A DNA stretch of 46,106 nucleotides from Methanobacteriota archaeon (GTDB lineage Archaea > Thermoplasmatota > Poseidoniia > Poseidoniales > Poseidoniaceae), in contig PBHM01000004.1 of assembly GCA_002719395.1 (NCBI GenBank), forward strand, positions 33,830 to 79,935. Direction: 5' to 3'. Position 1 is the first letter of the stretch; each line of letters starts with the position of its first letter. The notes below the pieces were generated by a model. That model searched no databases. It saw nothing but the letters and a program-made list of their open reading frames with translations, and was not told the DNA's origin. Shown in pieces: positions 8,525-21,188 of the stretch. The translations under genes and the position numbers were made by a program.

Positions 8525-10351
8525 TCAAGCACAGAAATCGTACCATTCCTGCATTGGAGGAAGAAAAAGGTCGTCACACGTTCGGGAAACAGAAGAAAGA
8601 GAGAGGACACTTTCTCCATCAATCCCGATTGTAACAGGAGACATACTCGGTGGGCTTGGAACATAATCCTCACCCGTTTGTGTGATAATCAACGAAACTC
8701 CATCGCCTTCAGGAATCACAACATCCATGCCAAAAAATTCCATTTGAGCGATGACCGTTGAGCCTGGAAGAAGTACTTGTGCATCTTTTCCACCTGCATA
8801 GAATCTCAAATCCATGACGGCATGACCTAGATGCATACCTGATGAGGTTTGTACCATTTCAACAAAGATATGCCCTGATGTTGCAGTTGGAGAAATTGTA
8901 GTCTGGAGCGAAAGTGTTGGTGTTCCGATAATCCTTGTTTCGCTTTCAAACATTGGACAATCCAAAACCGTAGAACTCGATGATGTCACCAAGGCTGAAC
9001 CAGAACTAAGGCTACATCCATCGCCACCTAAGGACAAATCTATCCAGTTTTGATCCAATGGAGGATACTCAGATTCGACCCTCCAACCGCCGATATTATC
9101 TTGAATTTCAGCATGCAAACGTGGAGCAATTCCCTTATTTTTTAGGTAATAATCAAACCACTCTAGTAAATCATCTGCCCAATCCCAACGGAGAGTATGC
9201 GGATAAGCCTCAGCACCTCTTCCAGGGCTCAAGGCTGAGTGTCCTTCGATTCTATCCGGGTAATCATGAGCCCATTGTCCATAGAGGCCTTTTACCTCAA
9301 AACCATGTTCCAGCATGATGTTGTGGGTTGGAAAAGCCATGTGCGGATCGACATTCCAATCTTGCATTCCGTGAATAATATAGACAGAACCGTTGTAATT
9401 TTCTATGGCCTTATCAAGAAAATAACGCTCCTCCCAATAATCACTACCAGTCCAAGATAAATCATCACCTGACATGTAAGCCCCAACACCGGCATAATAG
9501 CCTTCCACATAGCCCTCGCAAGCATTTTCAACATCTTCAAGGTCACCATCTAAACCAAATGAACCGTATACACCATTGTGCATAATTGCACCTCTAGCTT
9601 CCATACTTCCATTTCTCCACATCAACTCATGCACACCAATTAAACCGGACATTGGCACGATAGTCTTCAGATGGGATGAGCCTGCTGCGGCTGCATTCCA
9701 CGGGGTTGAACCGTCATATGATTTACCAATCATCCCAACATTTCCATTCGACCATGATTGCTGGCCAAGCCATTCAACTGCTGCATGAATCCCGGCTTGC
9801 TCATCAAGTCCCATCAAATCCATGCAGTGATTACTTTCACCGGTCCCAAACACAGATACTTGGGCGACGCCATATCCATGTGGAACAAAATTTTCGATTA
9901 AGAACCGTCCCAGCCGATCGGCTGGCTCAGTCGCAGATACATCTCCATCACTGTAGTAAGGGCCGACTTCTGCGATGACAGGAACTTTGCACTGCTCATC
10001 AATAACTTCGCTTGAATAATCACACCCTTCAATTTCTGGCAGCCATAGACCCATGTGAACCATAGGATTCCCCGTTAAACCTGCACCTCCGTCCGCAGCC
10101 GTAATTGCAGGGACATCAACAAACACGGATTGTACAGGAAGCGTTCCGAATGTTCCATTCTTTGAAACTCTTGAAAAATCATCTGAATCTTCGTACACCA
10201 TTTTGCTTCGATTCTCTACATCTGGTAACCATCGAGATGGTTCTTGCACATCTTCTTCCATAATTTTATCACTAAAACATCCTGATAGAGGTCCTAAAAG
10301 CAAGACGAGGAGGCAAAAAAACGCAGAAATAGGTCGATTTTTATGCCCCAT
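8525..10351 (-). CDS. Secreted lipoprotein hydrolase, S15/CocE-NonD (X-Pro peptidase-like) family
   Basis: A 608-residue exported alpha/beta hydrolase. The N-terminus is a lipoprotein signal with a hydrophobic core and lipobox LSGC (Cys25), so it should be anchored outside the membrane. The catalytic domain contains the nucleophile elbow GKSYDGS (Ser211), Asp331 in HGMQDWNV and His362 in GQWAHDYPD, the expected Ser-Asp-His order for S15/CocE enzymes. The last ~200 residues form the jelly-roll domain typical of the family (ETRIIGTPTLSLQT and FMDVVI-like strands). Substrates could be Xaa-Pro peptides, acyl esters or amides; the sequence does not decide. It lies 25 bp downstream of the AlkB-like gene and may be co-transcribed with it. 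Confidence 0.9.
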   Translation of the reverse strand: MGHKNRPISAFFCLLVLLLGPLSGCFSDKIMEEDVQEPSRWLPDVENRSKMVYEDSDDFSRVSKNGTFGTLPVQSVFVDVPAITAADGGAGLTGNPMVHMGLWLPEIEGCDYSSEVIDEQCKVPVIAEVGPYYSDGDVSATEPADRLGRFLIENFVPHGYGVAQVSVFGTGESNHCMDLMGLDEQAGIHAAVEWLGQQSWSNGNVGMIGKSYDGSTPWNAAAAGSSHLKTIVPMSGLIGVHELMWRNGSMEARGAIMHNGVYGSFGLDGDLEDVENACEGYVEGYYAGVGAYMSGDDLSWTGSDYWEERYFLDKAIENYNGSVYIIHGMQDWNVDPHMAFPTHNIMLEHGFEVKGLYGQWAHDYPDRIEGHSALSPGRGAEAYPHTLRWDWADDLLEWFDYYLKNKGIAPRLHAEIQDNIGGWRVESEYPPLDQNWIDLSLGGDGCSLSSGSALVTSSSSTVLDCPMFESETRIIGTPTLSLQTTISPTATSGHIFVEMVQTSSGMHLGHAVMDLRFYAGGKDAQVLLPGSTVIAQMEFFGMDVVIPEGDGVSLIITQTGEDYVPSPPSMSPVTIGIDGESVLSLSSVSRTCDDLFLPPMQEWYDFCA

Positions 10352-10376
10352 GATTAACCACAACAACGTTTCTTCA

Positions 10377-11390
10377 TCAAGTTTCTTGAGGAATTCTATT
10401 ATCCATCAACCGTCGCCAAATTGGAGGGAACATACAAGGCCAAAACAAAGCAAAGTAACCCGATGGCATTTGAGGTGCCTTCTCGTATCCCTCTAATTCC
10501 CAAAGAGGCAAGGATGCTTTTAGATGATGAGCAGGATGCAACGGCAGCTCAAGCAAAGTCCATCTTGACCAAACACTTCTTGATTCCCAAGAATGCAAGT
10601 AAGTGTGCTTCTCGCCAATTTCTCTCCTCAAACCATAATGTTGAATGTAGTTCACATACTCAAGCAGAAAAATAGCGATACTTGCTTGAATTACAAATGC
10701 CAACAAAACCCAGTGGCCCAAGAACCACCACAAAGAGGTAAGCATCAAAATTTGAACCAAATATCCTCTCAAAACAGGGTTCTGCATACCTTTTCTCCCT
10801 CGGTCATCATGAACTTTCAAGGCGGAAAATAATTGTCGAGGGATTGCTTGAAGAATATGAGTCCACAATCCTCGGCCTTTTGGTGCACTGACAGGGTCTA
10901 AATCCGTTGCATAATGGCGATGATGACCATGGTTATGCTCGGTTGTGAAATGGGAATACAATACGGTGTAGAGGTTTAATCTCGCTAACCACCACATGAA
11001 GGTCCCTTTCTTTCTATGGCCTAATTCATGTGCATTCACAATCCCAGAAATACCACTATTCATCGCTGTGGATAAAGCCGCACAAAATGTAGTCCAAGCA
11101 AATTGATCCTCATGAGCACGCCAGAGTAACGTAACGACTGCTATTGTTTGTAAAAAAACGTGCATGTTGAGTAAAATGAGCCACTTCTGAGGAGATTCAT
11201 TACCAGATCGAACCGGAGTTGTTTGAGGTGAAAGAAGATCTATGAGTGGGTACAAACCTAAGGCAAGAACAATTCCGGCTAATGTCCAGATTCCAGAAAA
11301 AATATTGCCATAAATCACAGACAACGGCAAAATAAGACCAAACCCATGCCAAAATATCGACTCTGAATTAGACTTAGCACTATCCTCCAT
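10377..11390 (-). CDS. AlkB-like membrane di-iron alkane hydroxylase/desaturase-family enzyme
   Basis: A 337-residue integral membrane oxygenase of the fatty-acid desaturase/alkane hydroxylase superfamily. All histidine boxes are visible: HELGH, EHNHGHHRHYATDLDP, the HYG motif in YIQHYGLRRE, and LHPAHHLKAS. The C-terminus (QMPSGYFALF then PPIWRRLMD) matches the AlkB-type ending closely. These features favour alkane 1-monooxygenase or a terminal hydroxylase over an acyl-lipid desaturase. The known family hydroxylates medium-chain alkanes or similar methyl groups using O2 and electrons from rubredoxin; no rubredoxin gene is seen here. It is shorter than typical AlkB (~400 aa), mainly at the N-terminus. 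ATG 11390 is used; an upstream frame start at 11429 is possible. Confidence 0.85.
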   Translation of the reverse strand: MEDSAKSNSESIFWHGFGLILPLSVIYGNIFSGIWTLAGIVLALGLYPLIDLLSPQTTPVRSGNESPQKWLILLNMHVFLQTIAVVTLLWRAHEDQFAWTTFCAALSTAMNSGISGIVNAHELGHRKKGTFMWWLARLNLYTVLYSHFTTEHNHGHHRHYATDLDPVSAPKGRGLWTHILQAIPRQLFSALKVHDDRGRKGMQNPVLRGYLVQILMLTSLWWFLGHWVLLAFVIQASIAIFLLEYVNYIQHYGLRREIGEKHTYLHSWESRSVWSRWTLLELPLHPAHHLKASLPLWELEGYEKAPQMPSGYFALFWPCMFPPIWRRLMDNRIPQET

Positions 11391-11484
11391 GACCTTACGG
11401 CCATTGGCGTTACAGAAAAATGTTGACATATGTCCATCATGGATGAAAGCGAATGTTCTTTAATTCGAACTTTCGTTTATAATC

Positions 11485-13125
11485 GTGAGCCTTGGGGACG
11501 CAAATTCATCTACGCCATGGTACCTTAGCAGAATATTTCTTTTCACTGTAGGCACAATTATCGCATCACTGAGGACAATCTGGATTTTTTTTAACGAATG
11601 GGACCTACTGAATGCATTCTGGCCACACGCCATATTCACACTTGAAATTTCAATGATTATGAGAGAACACATAAGAATGTACTCAGGAATTGTGAGTTTG
11701 TTACTCATTTGCTCTGCGGCTTTTTTCATTTCCGAGACAAGAGGATGGAAAGCACCGAAATATTTGGGAGTTGTTAGTTCTGTAATTTCTGGAGTTGTAA
11801 TTGGTTTATTGATGCAACACTGGTTACTGGATTGGTCTTATTTCCGAGGAGGATTTTTGCTTTTACCTACCCTACTCGCCGTTATTTTGTTACTCATGTG
11901 TTCGATTCCTGTGCAATCAAATGAGAAAAAAATCGATCAAAAAATCAATCCTGAAAAAATGCTCAGAAGTATAGGTGCGGTTTTTGCTTGTCTGCTCATG
12001 GCACCGGGTCTAAGTACAGTTCTTGGATTATCGCCATCACCTCCATCTCAGCCCGCGGCTGGTTATGGAGGACCATCTGGACCTTATGAGGTAGATATCC
12101 AAGCCTTTCCCTACGATTTTCCTGATGAAATTGAATCCATGCGTAGAGATTATGAGACCAATGTTGATTTTTCAGTGTATCTCGCTTTACCAAAGCTTCC
12201 GGAAAAAGCAAATTTATCAACCATACCGATGGCTATTTTGCTTCATGGTTTTGCTTCACCATCATTCGATTCTTATCATGATTGGGTTGAACATCTAGCC
12301 GCAAGAGGAGTTGCCGTAGCCTACATACAGTATCTTTCCGATGTGTGGCCAGAGGGAGCAGACGACTTTGATTTAGTTGAGCAGAACGGAATGTCAAATC
12401 ATCCACAACACCTCCCACGAAAAGTAGTTCTTGACACAGCAATCGAGATCATTATTCAAGAAATTATATTGCCGTCTCAGAATGGTTCATTTTCTCAGCA
12501 CCTGCATAACGCATCCATTAATCCTTCACATCTGCTTGTAGGAGGTCACAGCTTGGGTGCTGGCTATGCCTTGTTAGTCATGGATAGTGTGTTAGAGAAA
12601 GGCTGGGGAAATGAAAGTCTGTTCATTAGTTTAGAAGCATCCTATGCAAGACCTGTTCAACAAAGTCTCCAGGTCAATACCTCGAAAATTCCACCACATA
12701 CACTCGTACACACAACAATTGCAGAGGATGATATGAGTGTAAATGATTGCTTTTCAGTTTACCACCAAGATTTATTCAAAAATTTGCCTAGTAACAATAA
12801 CTTACTGCTTGAAATTCAAAGCGACAGACACGGTTTTCCTCCATGGATAGCGTCGCATTACTATCCAGCAACTGAAGTCCATGATGAGTTAGCTGACTGG
12901 GGGTTTTATCGAAGAGTTGATGCCCAGGGAGACTGGTTATCTGCACGAAACAGAGGTGACACAAATACCGAATCATGGGCATACAATCACTTGTTTGACC
13001 CCCTGATTTTATCAAACATGGGAGATTGGTCTGACGGCACACCAGTTAAGCCGATATCCATATGGCAAGATGCATTGAATAGCGAATCAAAATTCTCTTA
13101 TTGTAAAACTTGGAAAGGACCCTGA
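11485..13125 (+). CDS. Membrane-anchored alpha/beta hydrolase
   Basis: A 546-residue protein with about five or six N-terminal transmembrane segments (near residues 13-30, 43-60, 66-83, 95-113, 123-142 and 161-180), followed by a soluble alpha/beta-hydrolase domain. The oxyanion strand reads MAILLHGFASPS and the nucleophile elbow GGHSLGAG (Ser356). The Asp/His partners probably lie in the last 150 residues (for example around SDRHGFPPW). Family members are esterases, lipases or dienelactone-type hydrolases; the substrate is unknown. The domain would sit at the membrane face, possibly outside. The start is a GTG; a TATA-like stretch (TTTATAAT) directly upstream makes the exact start uncertain. 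It is divergent from the AlkB-like gene. Confidence 0.8.
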   Translation: MSLGDANSSTPWYLSRIFLFTVGTIIASLRTIWIFFNEWDLLNAFWPHAIFTLEISMIMREHIRMYSGIVSLLLICSAAFFISETRGWKAPKYLGVVSSVISGVVIGLLMQHWLLDWSYFRGGFLLLPTLLAVILLLMCSIPVQSNEKKIDQKINPEKMLRSIGAVFACLLMAPGLSTVLGLSPSPPSQPAAGYGGPSGPYEVDIQAFPYDFPDEIESMRRDYETNVDFSVYLALPKLPEKANLSTIPMAILLHGFASPSFDSYHDWVEHLAARGVAVAYIQYLSDVWPEGADDFDLVEQNGMSNHPQHLPRKVVLDTAIEIIIQEIILPSQNGSFSQHLHNASINPSHLLVGGHSLGAGYALLVMDSVLEKGWGNESLFISLEASYARPVQQSLQVNTSKIPPHTLVHTTIAEDDMSVNDCFSVYHQDLFKNLPSNNNLLLEIQSDRHGFPPWIASHYYPATEVHDELADWGFYRRVDAQGDWLSARNRGDTNTESWAYNHLFDPLILSNMGDWSDGTPVKPISIWQDALNSESKFSYCKTWKGP

Positions 13126-13132
13126 TTTATAA

Positions 13133-16059
<2,927 letters not shown>

Positions 16060-16092
16060 CCTTTCATAAACAATCGTACTTGATTGGGATGC

Positions 16093-16803
16093 ATGGAAAG
16101 AAAGAATGTTCTCATCGTTGGTGGAATGAGTGATATGGCTTCGCCATTGATTGAGAAGTTAACTTCAGAACGCTTTCACATTATTTCGATATCCAGAGGA
16201 GATAACAATAATCCCAATGTTTCGCATATTCAAGGTGATGCGCTCGATGAGAAAAGCTATGAAAAAGCGCTTGAATTACTACAGGGTAAGTCGCTAGATG
16301 GCGTGATACACCTCGTAGGTTCGCTCACATTGAGACCTCCTCATGCATTATCTAAGGAAGCCTTTGAAGAAGTTATAGCAACAAATCTCGTCACTGCTTT
16401 TCTTAGTTTATCTAAATGTGGAAAATATATGCTAAGAAATGGGGGTGGAAGAATGGTATTTGTCTCAAGCGTGGCTGCATCTCTTGGATTGATTAATCAT
16501 GAAGCAATTTCTGCTGCGAAAGGTGGTGTGGAATCAATGGTCCGCTCTGCTGCTGCAACCTATGCTCAAAGAAACATCAGAGTGAATTGTATTGCCCCGG
16601 GATTAACCGACACAAAAATGACCGAACAAATGGTCAAATCCCAATCCCAAAGGGACGCTGCCGTTGAAATGATTCCAATAAAGAGAATAAACATGGCAGA
16701 GGAAATGGCACGAACAATGGCATGGCTCATCAATGATGCCCCAGATAACTTAACCGGCCAAGTTATCCATCTTGATGGTGGAATGGCAAATCTTAGAAAT
16801 TAA
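16093..16803 (+). CDS. SDR-family protein lacking the catalytic Tyr
   Basis: A 236-residue Rossmann-fold short-chain dehydrogenase/reductase-like protein. The nucleotide-binding loop is unusual (VGGMSDMASPL instead of TGxxxGxG). The NAG-like strand is HLVGS, the catalytic-Ser region is FVSSVAAS, and the C-terminal LTGQVIHLDGGM is typical of classical SDRs. The position that should be Tyr in YxxxK is Ile (HEAISAAKGG), while Lys remains. It may therefore be a non-classical SDR with a different mechanism or a binding protein. ATG 16093 is used; a TTG at 16084 is weaker. Its stop is one base from the convergent pyrG stop. Confidence 0.85.
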   Translation: MERKNVLIVGGMSDMASPLIEKLTSERFHIISISRGDNNNPNVSHIQGDALDEKSYEKALELLQGKSLDGVIHLVGSLTLRPPHALSKEAFEEVIATNLVTAFLSLSKCGKYMLRNGGGRMVFVSSVAASLGLINHEAISAAKGGVESMVRSAAATYAQRNIRVNCIAPGLTDTKMTEQMVKSQSQRDAAVEMIPIKRINMAEEMARTMAWLINDAPDNLTGQVIHLDGGMANLRN

Positions 16804-16804
16804 G

Positions 16805-18406
16805 TTAAAGAATCGACGATTTAATCAATCCAAGGAAGGGTGGAGAAGGTCGATTTGGACGACTCTTGAATTCGGGATGAAATTGAACGGCAACAAAATA
16901 AGGATGATTTTCTAATTCCAATATCTCACAACGCTGACCTGACTCATCCTTTCCAACAAACTTCATTCCATGGTTCTCAATTCGTTCGATATAATCTGGA
17001 TTTACCTCATACCTATGACGATGTCTCTCGTATACTTGATCAACTCCACCATACAAATTTCGTATGTTTGAATCATTTACGAGGAAATTTGTTACTCGGC
17101 TTCCCAACCTCATTGTTCCACCTAAATGTGTTTTGGAAATTTCAGGCATGAAAATTACAACTGGATGTGGGGTTTTTTCGTCAAATTCAGTCGAATTTGC
17201 CCCCTCAAAGCCAAGAACATTACGACAAAATTCAATGGTAGCAACCTGTAATCCCAAGCAGATTCCAAGATACGGAACTTTGTTTTCCCTGGCGTATTTT
17301 GCTGCCAATAATTTCCCTTCAATCCCTCGATCACCAAAACCACCTGGAACCAAAATCCCGTCAGAACATTTCAAGGCTTGCCATGAATCATGGGTGCTAT
17401 CTTCTAGATTGCTGGCCTCTATCCATTCAATCACTAATTGACGGTTTTCTGCATGTGCAGCATGTTGAAGACCCTTTATCACGCTCAAGTATGAATCAGA
17501 GAGACCTGTGTATTTACCCACCATCGCAATGGTTACTGTTTCATGACAATCATCAACCTGTTGAGCCATGGATTCCCATTGATTAAGAAACTCAGACCCT
17601 TCACAGTTAATACCTAATAACGAGCACATGCCCTGTTTTTCAAGAAGAAGCGGGACCCGGTAAATATTGGAAACATCATGTGCACTAAGCACTGCTTGAG
17701 TAGATACATGACAAAATTGAGCAATTTTTTCCCTTGTATCTAGAGACAATGGTGTTTCTGAACGACAGACAAGAACGTCTGGAATGATTCCAAGGCTCCT
17801 TAATTCCTTTACAGAATGTTGTGTTGGCTTTGTTTTCTGTTCCCCAACAGGCCCCATGACTGGAACTAAAGAAACATGAACGAAACAAATATTCTCTCTT
17901 CCGACTCTGAATTGAAATTGCCGCAGTGCCTCTATGAACGGGGCACTCTCTATGTCTCCTACTGTTCCTCCCAATTCAATGACGCAAGCATCTGGAGGTT
18001 TATCTCCATCAGTTTTTTTTGAGACATCTTCAATCCAATCTTGAACTGCGTCGGTGATATGTGGTATGACTTGGACTGTTTTTCCCAGATAATCACCCCT
18101 GCGCTCAGCCTCAATAACCTTAGAATATATTTTCCCAGTCGTGAGGTTATTTTCACTTTGTAAATTGATATCGAGAAAACGTTCATAGTTTCCCAAATCA
18201 AGATCTACTTCACCACCATCGTCTAACACAAAAACTTCTCCGTGTTCAAATGGACTCATGGTTCCTGCATCGCTGTTCAAATACGGATCGATTTTTATCG
18301 AGGTTACTTGTAAACCAGCACTTTTGAGTAGTACGCCAATACTACTGGCTGTAACTCCTTTACCCAATCCTGAAAGGACCCCGCCCGAGACAACAACGTA
18401 CTTCAT
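16805..18406 (-). CDS. pyrG: CTP synthase (glutamine-hydrolysing)
   Basis: Converts UTP to CTP using ATP and glutamine, the last step of pyrimidine nucleotide synthesis. The 533 residues comprise the N-terminal amidoligase domain ([20 protein letters not shown]-loop, [30 protein letters not shown]) and a C-terminal class I glutamine amidotransferase domain with nucleophile Cys in LGICLGLQ and the catalytic His/Glu in FHPEFKSRP. Length and motifs are normal. ATG 18406 begins directly at the first strand (MKYVVVSGG). The frame continues upstream to a TTG at 18460, which is less likely given the TATA box at 18482-18488. Confidence 0.98.
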   Translation of the reverse strand: MKYVVVSGGVLSGLGKGVTASSIGVLLKSAGLQVTSIKIDPYLNSDAGTMSPFEHGEVFVLDDGGEVDLDLGNYERFLDINLQSENNLTTGKIYSKVIEAERRGDYLGKTVQVIPHITDAVQDWIEDVSKKTDGDKPPDACVIELGGTVGDIESAPFIEALRQFQFRVGRENICFVHVSLVPVMGPVGEQKTKPTQHSVKELRSLGIIPDVLVCRSETPLSLDTREKIAQFCHVSTQAVLSAHDVSNIYRVPLLLEKQGMCSLLGINCEGSEFLNQWESMAQQVDDCHETVTIAMVGKYTGLSDSYLSVIKGLQHAAHAENRQLVIEWIEASNLEDSTHDSWQALKCSDGILVPGGFGDRGIEGKLLAAKYARENKVPYLGICLGLQVATIEFCRNVLGFEGANSTEFDEKTPHPVVIFMPEISKTHLGGTMRLGSRVTNFLVNDSNIRNLYGGVDQVYERHRHRYEVNPDYIERIENHGMKFVGKDESGQRCEILELENHPYFVAVQFHPEFKSRPNRPSPPFLGLIKSSIL

Positions 18407-18481
18407 GCCCTCAACGGGATTAACATCGGTCGCGTCCAATAGATGAACCTTGGGGTACAAAATTGTGTAAGCGTGAGAAAG

Positions 18482-18488
18482 TTATATT
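18482..18488 (-). promoter_or_regulatory. Probable pyrG TATA box
   Basis: Read on the minus strand, GGAATATAAC at 18481-18490 is a TATA-like element 76-82 bp upstream of the pyrG ATG. It would start transcription near 18457 and leave a leader of about 50 bases. This supports pyrG having its own promoter rather than depending on tdh transcription, and supports the ATG at 18406. Confidence 0.4.
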
Positions 18489-18507
18489 CCATGAGAGAAA
18501 AATAAGT

Positions 18508-19563
18508 TTAATCAACTTCAAATTCAAGTATAACTTTTCCACAATTCCCATCGCTAACAATCTTCATCGCCTTTTTGAAATCATGGTATGGAAAACGATG
18601 TGTGATAATAGGCGAGGGATCAAACCCAGCAGAAAATAATGCATGCATTTTTTCCCAGGTACCCCACATTTTTCGACCGTTGATTCCTTTCAAGTGAAGG
18701 TATCTGAAAACGATATCATTCATTGGAATATCAATTAACTCATTGCCATAAACGGATAAGACATTCAAATATCCGCCCATTCGTGTAGACCGAATTGCAT
18801 TTTTTATCGCCTCAGGTGACCCAGAAAATTCACATGAATTATCAACACCCCTTCCATCAGTCTGTTCAAGAATGGAACGAACGACATCATCATCCTTACC
18901 AAGAACAACATCTGCACCAAGTCTTGTTGCCAAATCCATACGGAATTTGTTATCCCAGTCCACGGCGATGATTTTTTCTGCTCCCATCATTTTTGCAACC
19001 ATTACACTGAATAATCCGATAGGACCTAAACCATGAATAGCGATGGTTGAACCTTCAACTGGGCCTCCTGTAAGTGTATGAATCGCATTCCCAAGTGGAT
19101 CTTGTATCGAGGCGAGAGGGAGAGATAAATCAGAAGGATTCGTCCGTGCATTGATAGAAGGTACGCAAAAGTAAGGTGCAAAGGCCCCATGTTTATGAAC
19201 ACCGAAAATAGAGCCATTCTCGCATACATGAGCATTCCCTTCTTCGCAACGTGGACAAGCCCAACATGCAATGTGGCATTCAATACTAACTTGCTCTCCG
19301 ATTCTGTCCTCTACGCCTTCGCCAACACCGATGATTGTCCCACAGGTCTCATGGCCGGTGACCGTCCCTAGGTCAACGTTTGCTCGACTCCATTCATCCC
19401 ATTTCCATATATGTAAATCTGTCCCGCATATACTTGTAGAATGCGTTTTTACCAAAACCTCTCCATGTTTTGGGACTGGAACTGGTAACTCTTTTTGCAA
19501 GAAACCATCAGGTCGATCTTCTGCTTTGACCCATCCCAACATTGTGCTTGGGATTTCGGACAT
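18508..19563 (-). CDS. tdh: L-threonine 3-dehydrogenase-like zinc dehydrogenase
   Basis: A 351-residue medium-chain zinc dehydrogenase that most resembles L-threonine 3-dehydrogenase, which oxidises L-threonine to 2-amino-3-ketobutyrate with NAD+. The catalytic zinc region is SICGTDLHIWKWDEW and GHETCG; the structural zinc cysteines are in CWACPRCEEGNAHVC. The cofactor loop is GLGPIGLFSVM, followed by an Asp (AVDWDNKF) that favours NAD+. The characteristic TDH segment KGINGRKMWGTWEKM is present near the C-terminus. Alternative: another polyol dehydrogenase of the same family. It is upstream of pyrG with a 101-bp gap that contains a probable pyrG promoter, so the two are probably separate units. 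Confidence 0.9.
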   Translation of the reverse strand: MSEIPSTMLGWVKAEDRPDGFLQKELPVPVPKHGEVLVKTHSTSICGTDLHIWKWDEWSRANVDLGTVTGHETCGTIIGVGEGVEDRIGEQVSIECHIACWACPRCEEGNAHVCENGSIFGVHKHGAFAPYFCVPSINARTNPSDLSLPLASIQDPLGNAIHTLTGGPVEGSTIAIHGLGPIGLFSVMVAKMMGAEKIIAVDWDNKFRMDLATRLGADVVLGKDDDVVRSILEQTDGRGVDNSCEFSGSPEAIKNAIRSTRMGGYLNVLSVYGNELIDIPMNDIVFRYLHLKGINGRKMWGTWEKMHALFSAGFDPSPIITHRFPYHDFKKAMKIVSDGNCGKVILEFEVD

Positions 19564-19604
19564 AAGGTCGGGTTATCACGGCCGTTCTTAGGACTTCGCT
19601 CATC

Positions 19605-21188
19605 TCATGCCATTGGATTTTCAAGTCTTTCTTGTACATCTTCAGGAATTTCTGCATCCTGTTGAGCCCACAATATGTCATCTATTCTCAAAACGGAAAT
19701 AGCAGCTTCATTACCACCCGTTATGATTTGAGAGACGACCGAAAAGAGATCATACACCTTTCGTTTTACAGAACAATCAAATGATTTATTTTCATGATTG
19801 ATACCGATTGTGGAACCCATTTTAGATTGTGAGGATGTAAGGGAGAGAATGGAATCTGTTGGATCCATCCCCGCATTTTCTGCCAACGCTCGGGGAATGA
19901 TTTCAAGGGCGTCAGCCCAAGCTTCAATCGCTAATTGTTCTCGTCCAGGGATGGTCTCAGCGAAACGTCTCATGCTGCGAGCAAGAGCAATGTATACTGC
20001 TCCAGCACCTGGAAGCACAGATGGATCGGTTCTCATCTGACATGCGACCCCGAGGGCATCGTCAAAGCAGCGCTCTACTTCTGCAACAACCTCATCAGTG
20101 GTACCTGTGGCCATGAAAGTTGCTCCTTTGCCTTGTGATTCTAAGATCCAATAATTCACACCACCGATTTGTTCTTGTTTGGTGGAAGTAAATTTACCGA
20201 TATCCTCTTTCCTCATTGATAATACATCGTTAATTAACGAGGCACCAGTTGACTGGGAAATGAGGTCTAGATCATTTTTCTCCACCCTCCGATATGCCAA
20301 AATTCCATTTCTGTAAAGAGATTCTCTGGCTTCATCATCAATGCCATCTCTGCAAACAACCAACTGAATCCCGTGGTCTTTTATTTTCTCAACTATATTT
20401 TCAAGTCGTGAAATTTCTTGTTTTCTGAATGCTTCTAAAACACCTGTAGATTCAACCTTGATTTTCACATCGCTGGTCAAACTCTCTCTTTCGATACCAC
20501 CATCTATGAGTAATATGTTTCCGTTACTTAAGTTGGCATTCATCTCTGGATGTACACACGTCTTCGCAACCATGAGGCCAGAAATTAACTTGGTTCCAGA
20601 AACTGAATTACCAGTAAGTTGAAGCTTTTTCACACGTGTGGAATCTGATTTGTTGCTTACCTCGTCATAGATGCTATCTGCTGCTTCAACGGCAAGTTTC
20701 GAGAGTAATTCTCGACTTTCTGAGTTAAGTTTACCTTCCAACACCGTGCGAACTACTTCCATAGATGGTGCTTCTAACTTCAATGAATGTAATTCACTCA
20801 TGGCATAATTCTCGGCCATGGAATATCCTCTCGATACCACAGATGGATGAACTCCCTGAGATACAAGGTACCAAGCATTTCTCAATAATTCTGCACAAAG
20901 TATCACTGTGGAAGTTGTTCCGTCGCTTACACTCTTTTCTTGGGTTTCAGAAGCTGAAATAATCATCTTAGCAATTGGATGTTCTACTTTTGCTGTTCTC
21001 AATACAGTGACTCCATCATTTGTGACCATGGTCCTACCTTGATTATCGACCAATAATTTGTCCAGACCTTTTGGTCCAAGCGTGCTCCTGACTGCCCCTG
21101 CAAGGGCCAAGCCTGCGGCCACATTTTTCCTCAGGGCGTCATGGCCCTGAGTTCTTTGAGTATCCTCAAGGATTGAATTCTCGCTCAC
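19605..21188 (-). CDS. Thermosome (group II chaperonin) subunit, divergent
   Basis: A 527-residue ATP-dependent archaeal chaperonin subunit that would assemble into a double-ring folding chamber. The equatorial signatures are RSTLGPKGLDKLLVD, TNDGVTVL, SDGTTSTVILCAELL and GREQLAIEAWADALEIIPR; the apical domain lies between ~residues 200 and 370. It departs from the consensus at several usually constant positions: SDGTT in place of GDGTT, and GAGAVYIAL where GGGAxE(I/V)EL is usual. It also lacks a long Gly/Met-rich C-terminal tail. It may be a diverged paralogue in a hetero-oligomer. The start is GTG 21188. It is divergent from the Hsp20-like/dnaK pair across 109 bp. Confidence 0.95.
   Translation of the reverse strand: MSENSILEDTQRTQGHDALRKNVAAGLALAGAVRSTLGPKGLDKLLVDNQGRTMVTNDGVTVLRTAKVEHPIAKMIISASETQEKSVSDGTTSTVILCAELLRNAWYLVSQGVHPSVVSRGYSMAENYAMSELHSLKLEAPSMEVVRTVLEGKLNSESRELLSKLAVEAADSIYDEVSNKSDSTRVKKLQLTGNSVSGTKLISGLMVAKTCVHPEMNANLSNGNILLIDGGIERESLTSDVKIKVESTGVLEAFRKQEISRLENIVEKIKDHGIQLVVCRDGIDDEARESLYRNGILAYRRVEKNDLDLISQSTGASLINDVLSMRKEDIGKFTSTKQEQIGGVNYWILESQGKGATFMATGTTDEVVAEVERCFDDALGVACQMRTDPSVLPGAGAVYIALARSMRRFAETIPGREQLAIEAWADALEIIPRALAENAGMDPTDSILSLTSSQSKMGSTIGINHENKSFDCSVKRKVYDLFSVVSQIITGGNEAAISVLRIDDILWAQQDAEIPEDVQERLENPMA

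Noticed and set aside
18407-18507. tRNA or small RNA in the 101-bp gap between tdh and pyrG
   Set aside because: No cloverleaf or CCA-like end could be formed; a pyrG TATA box and leader explain the gap.
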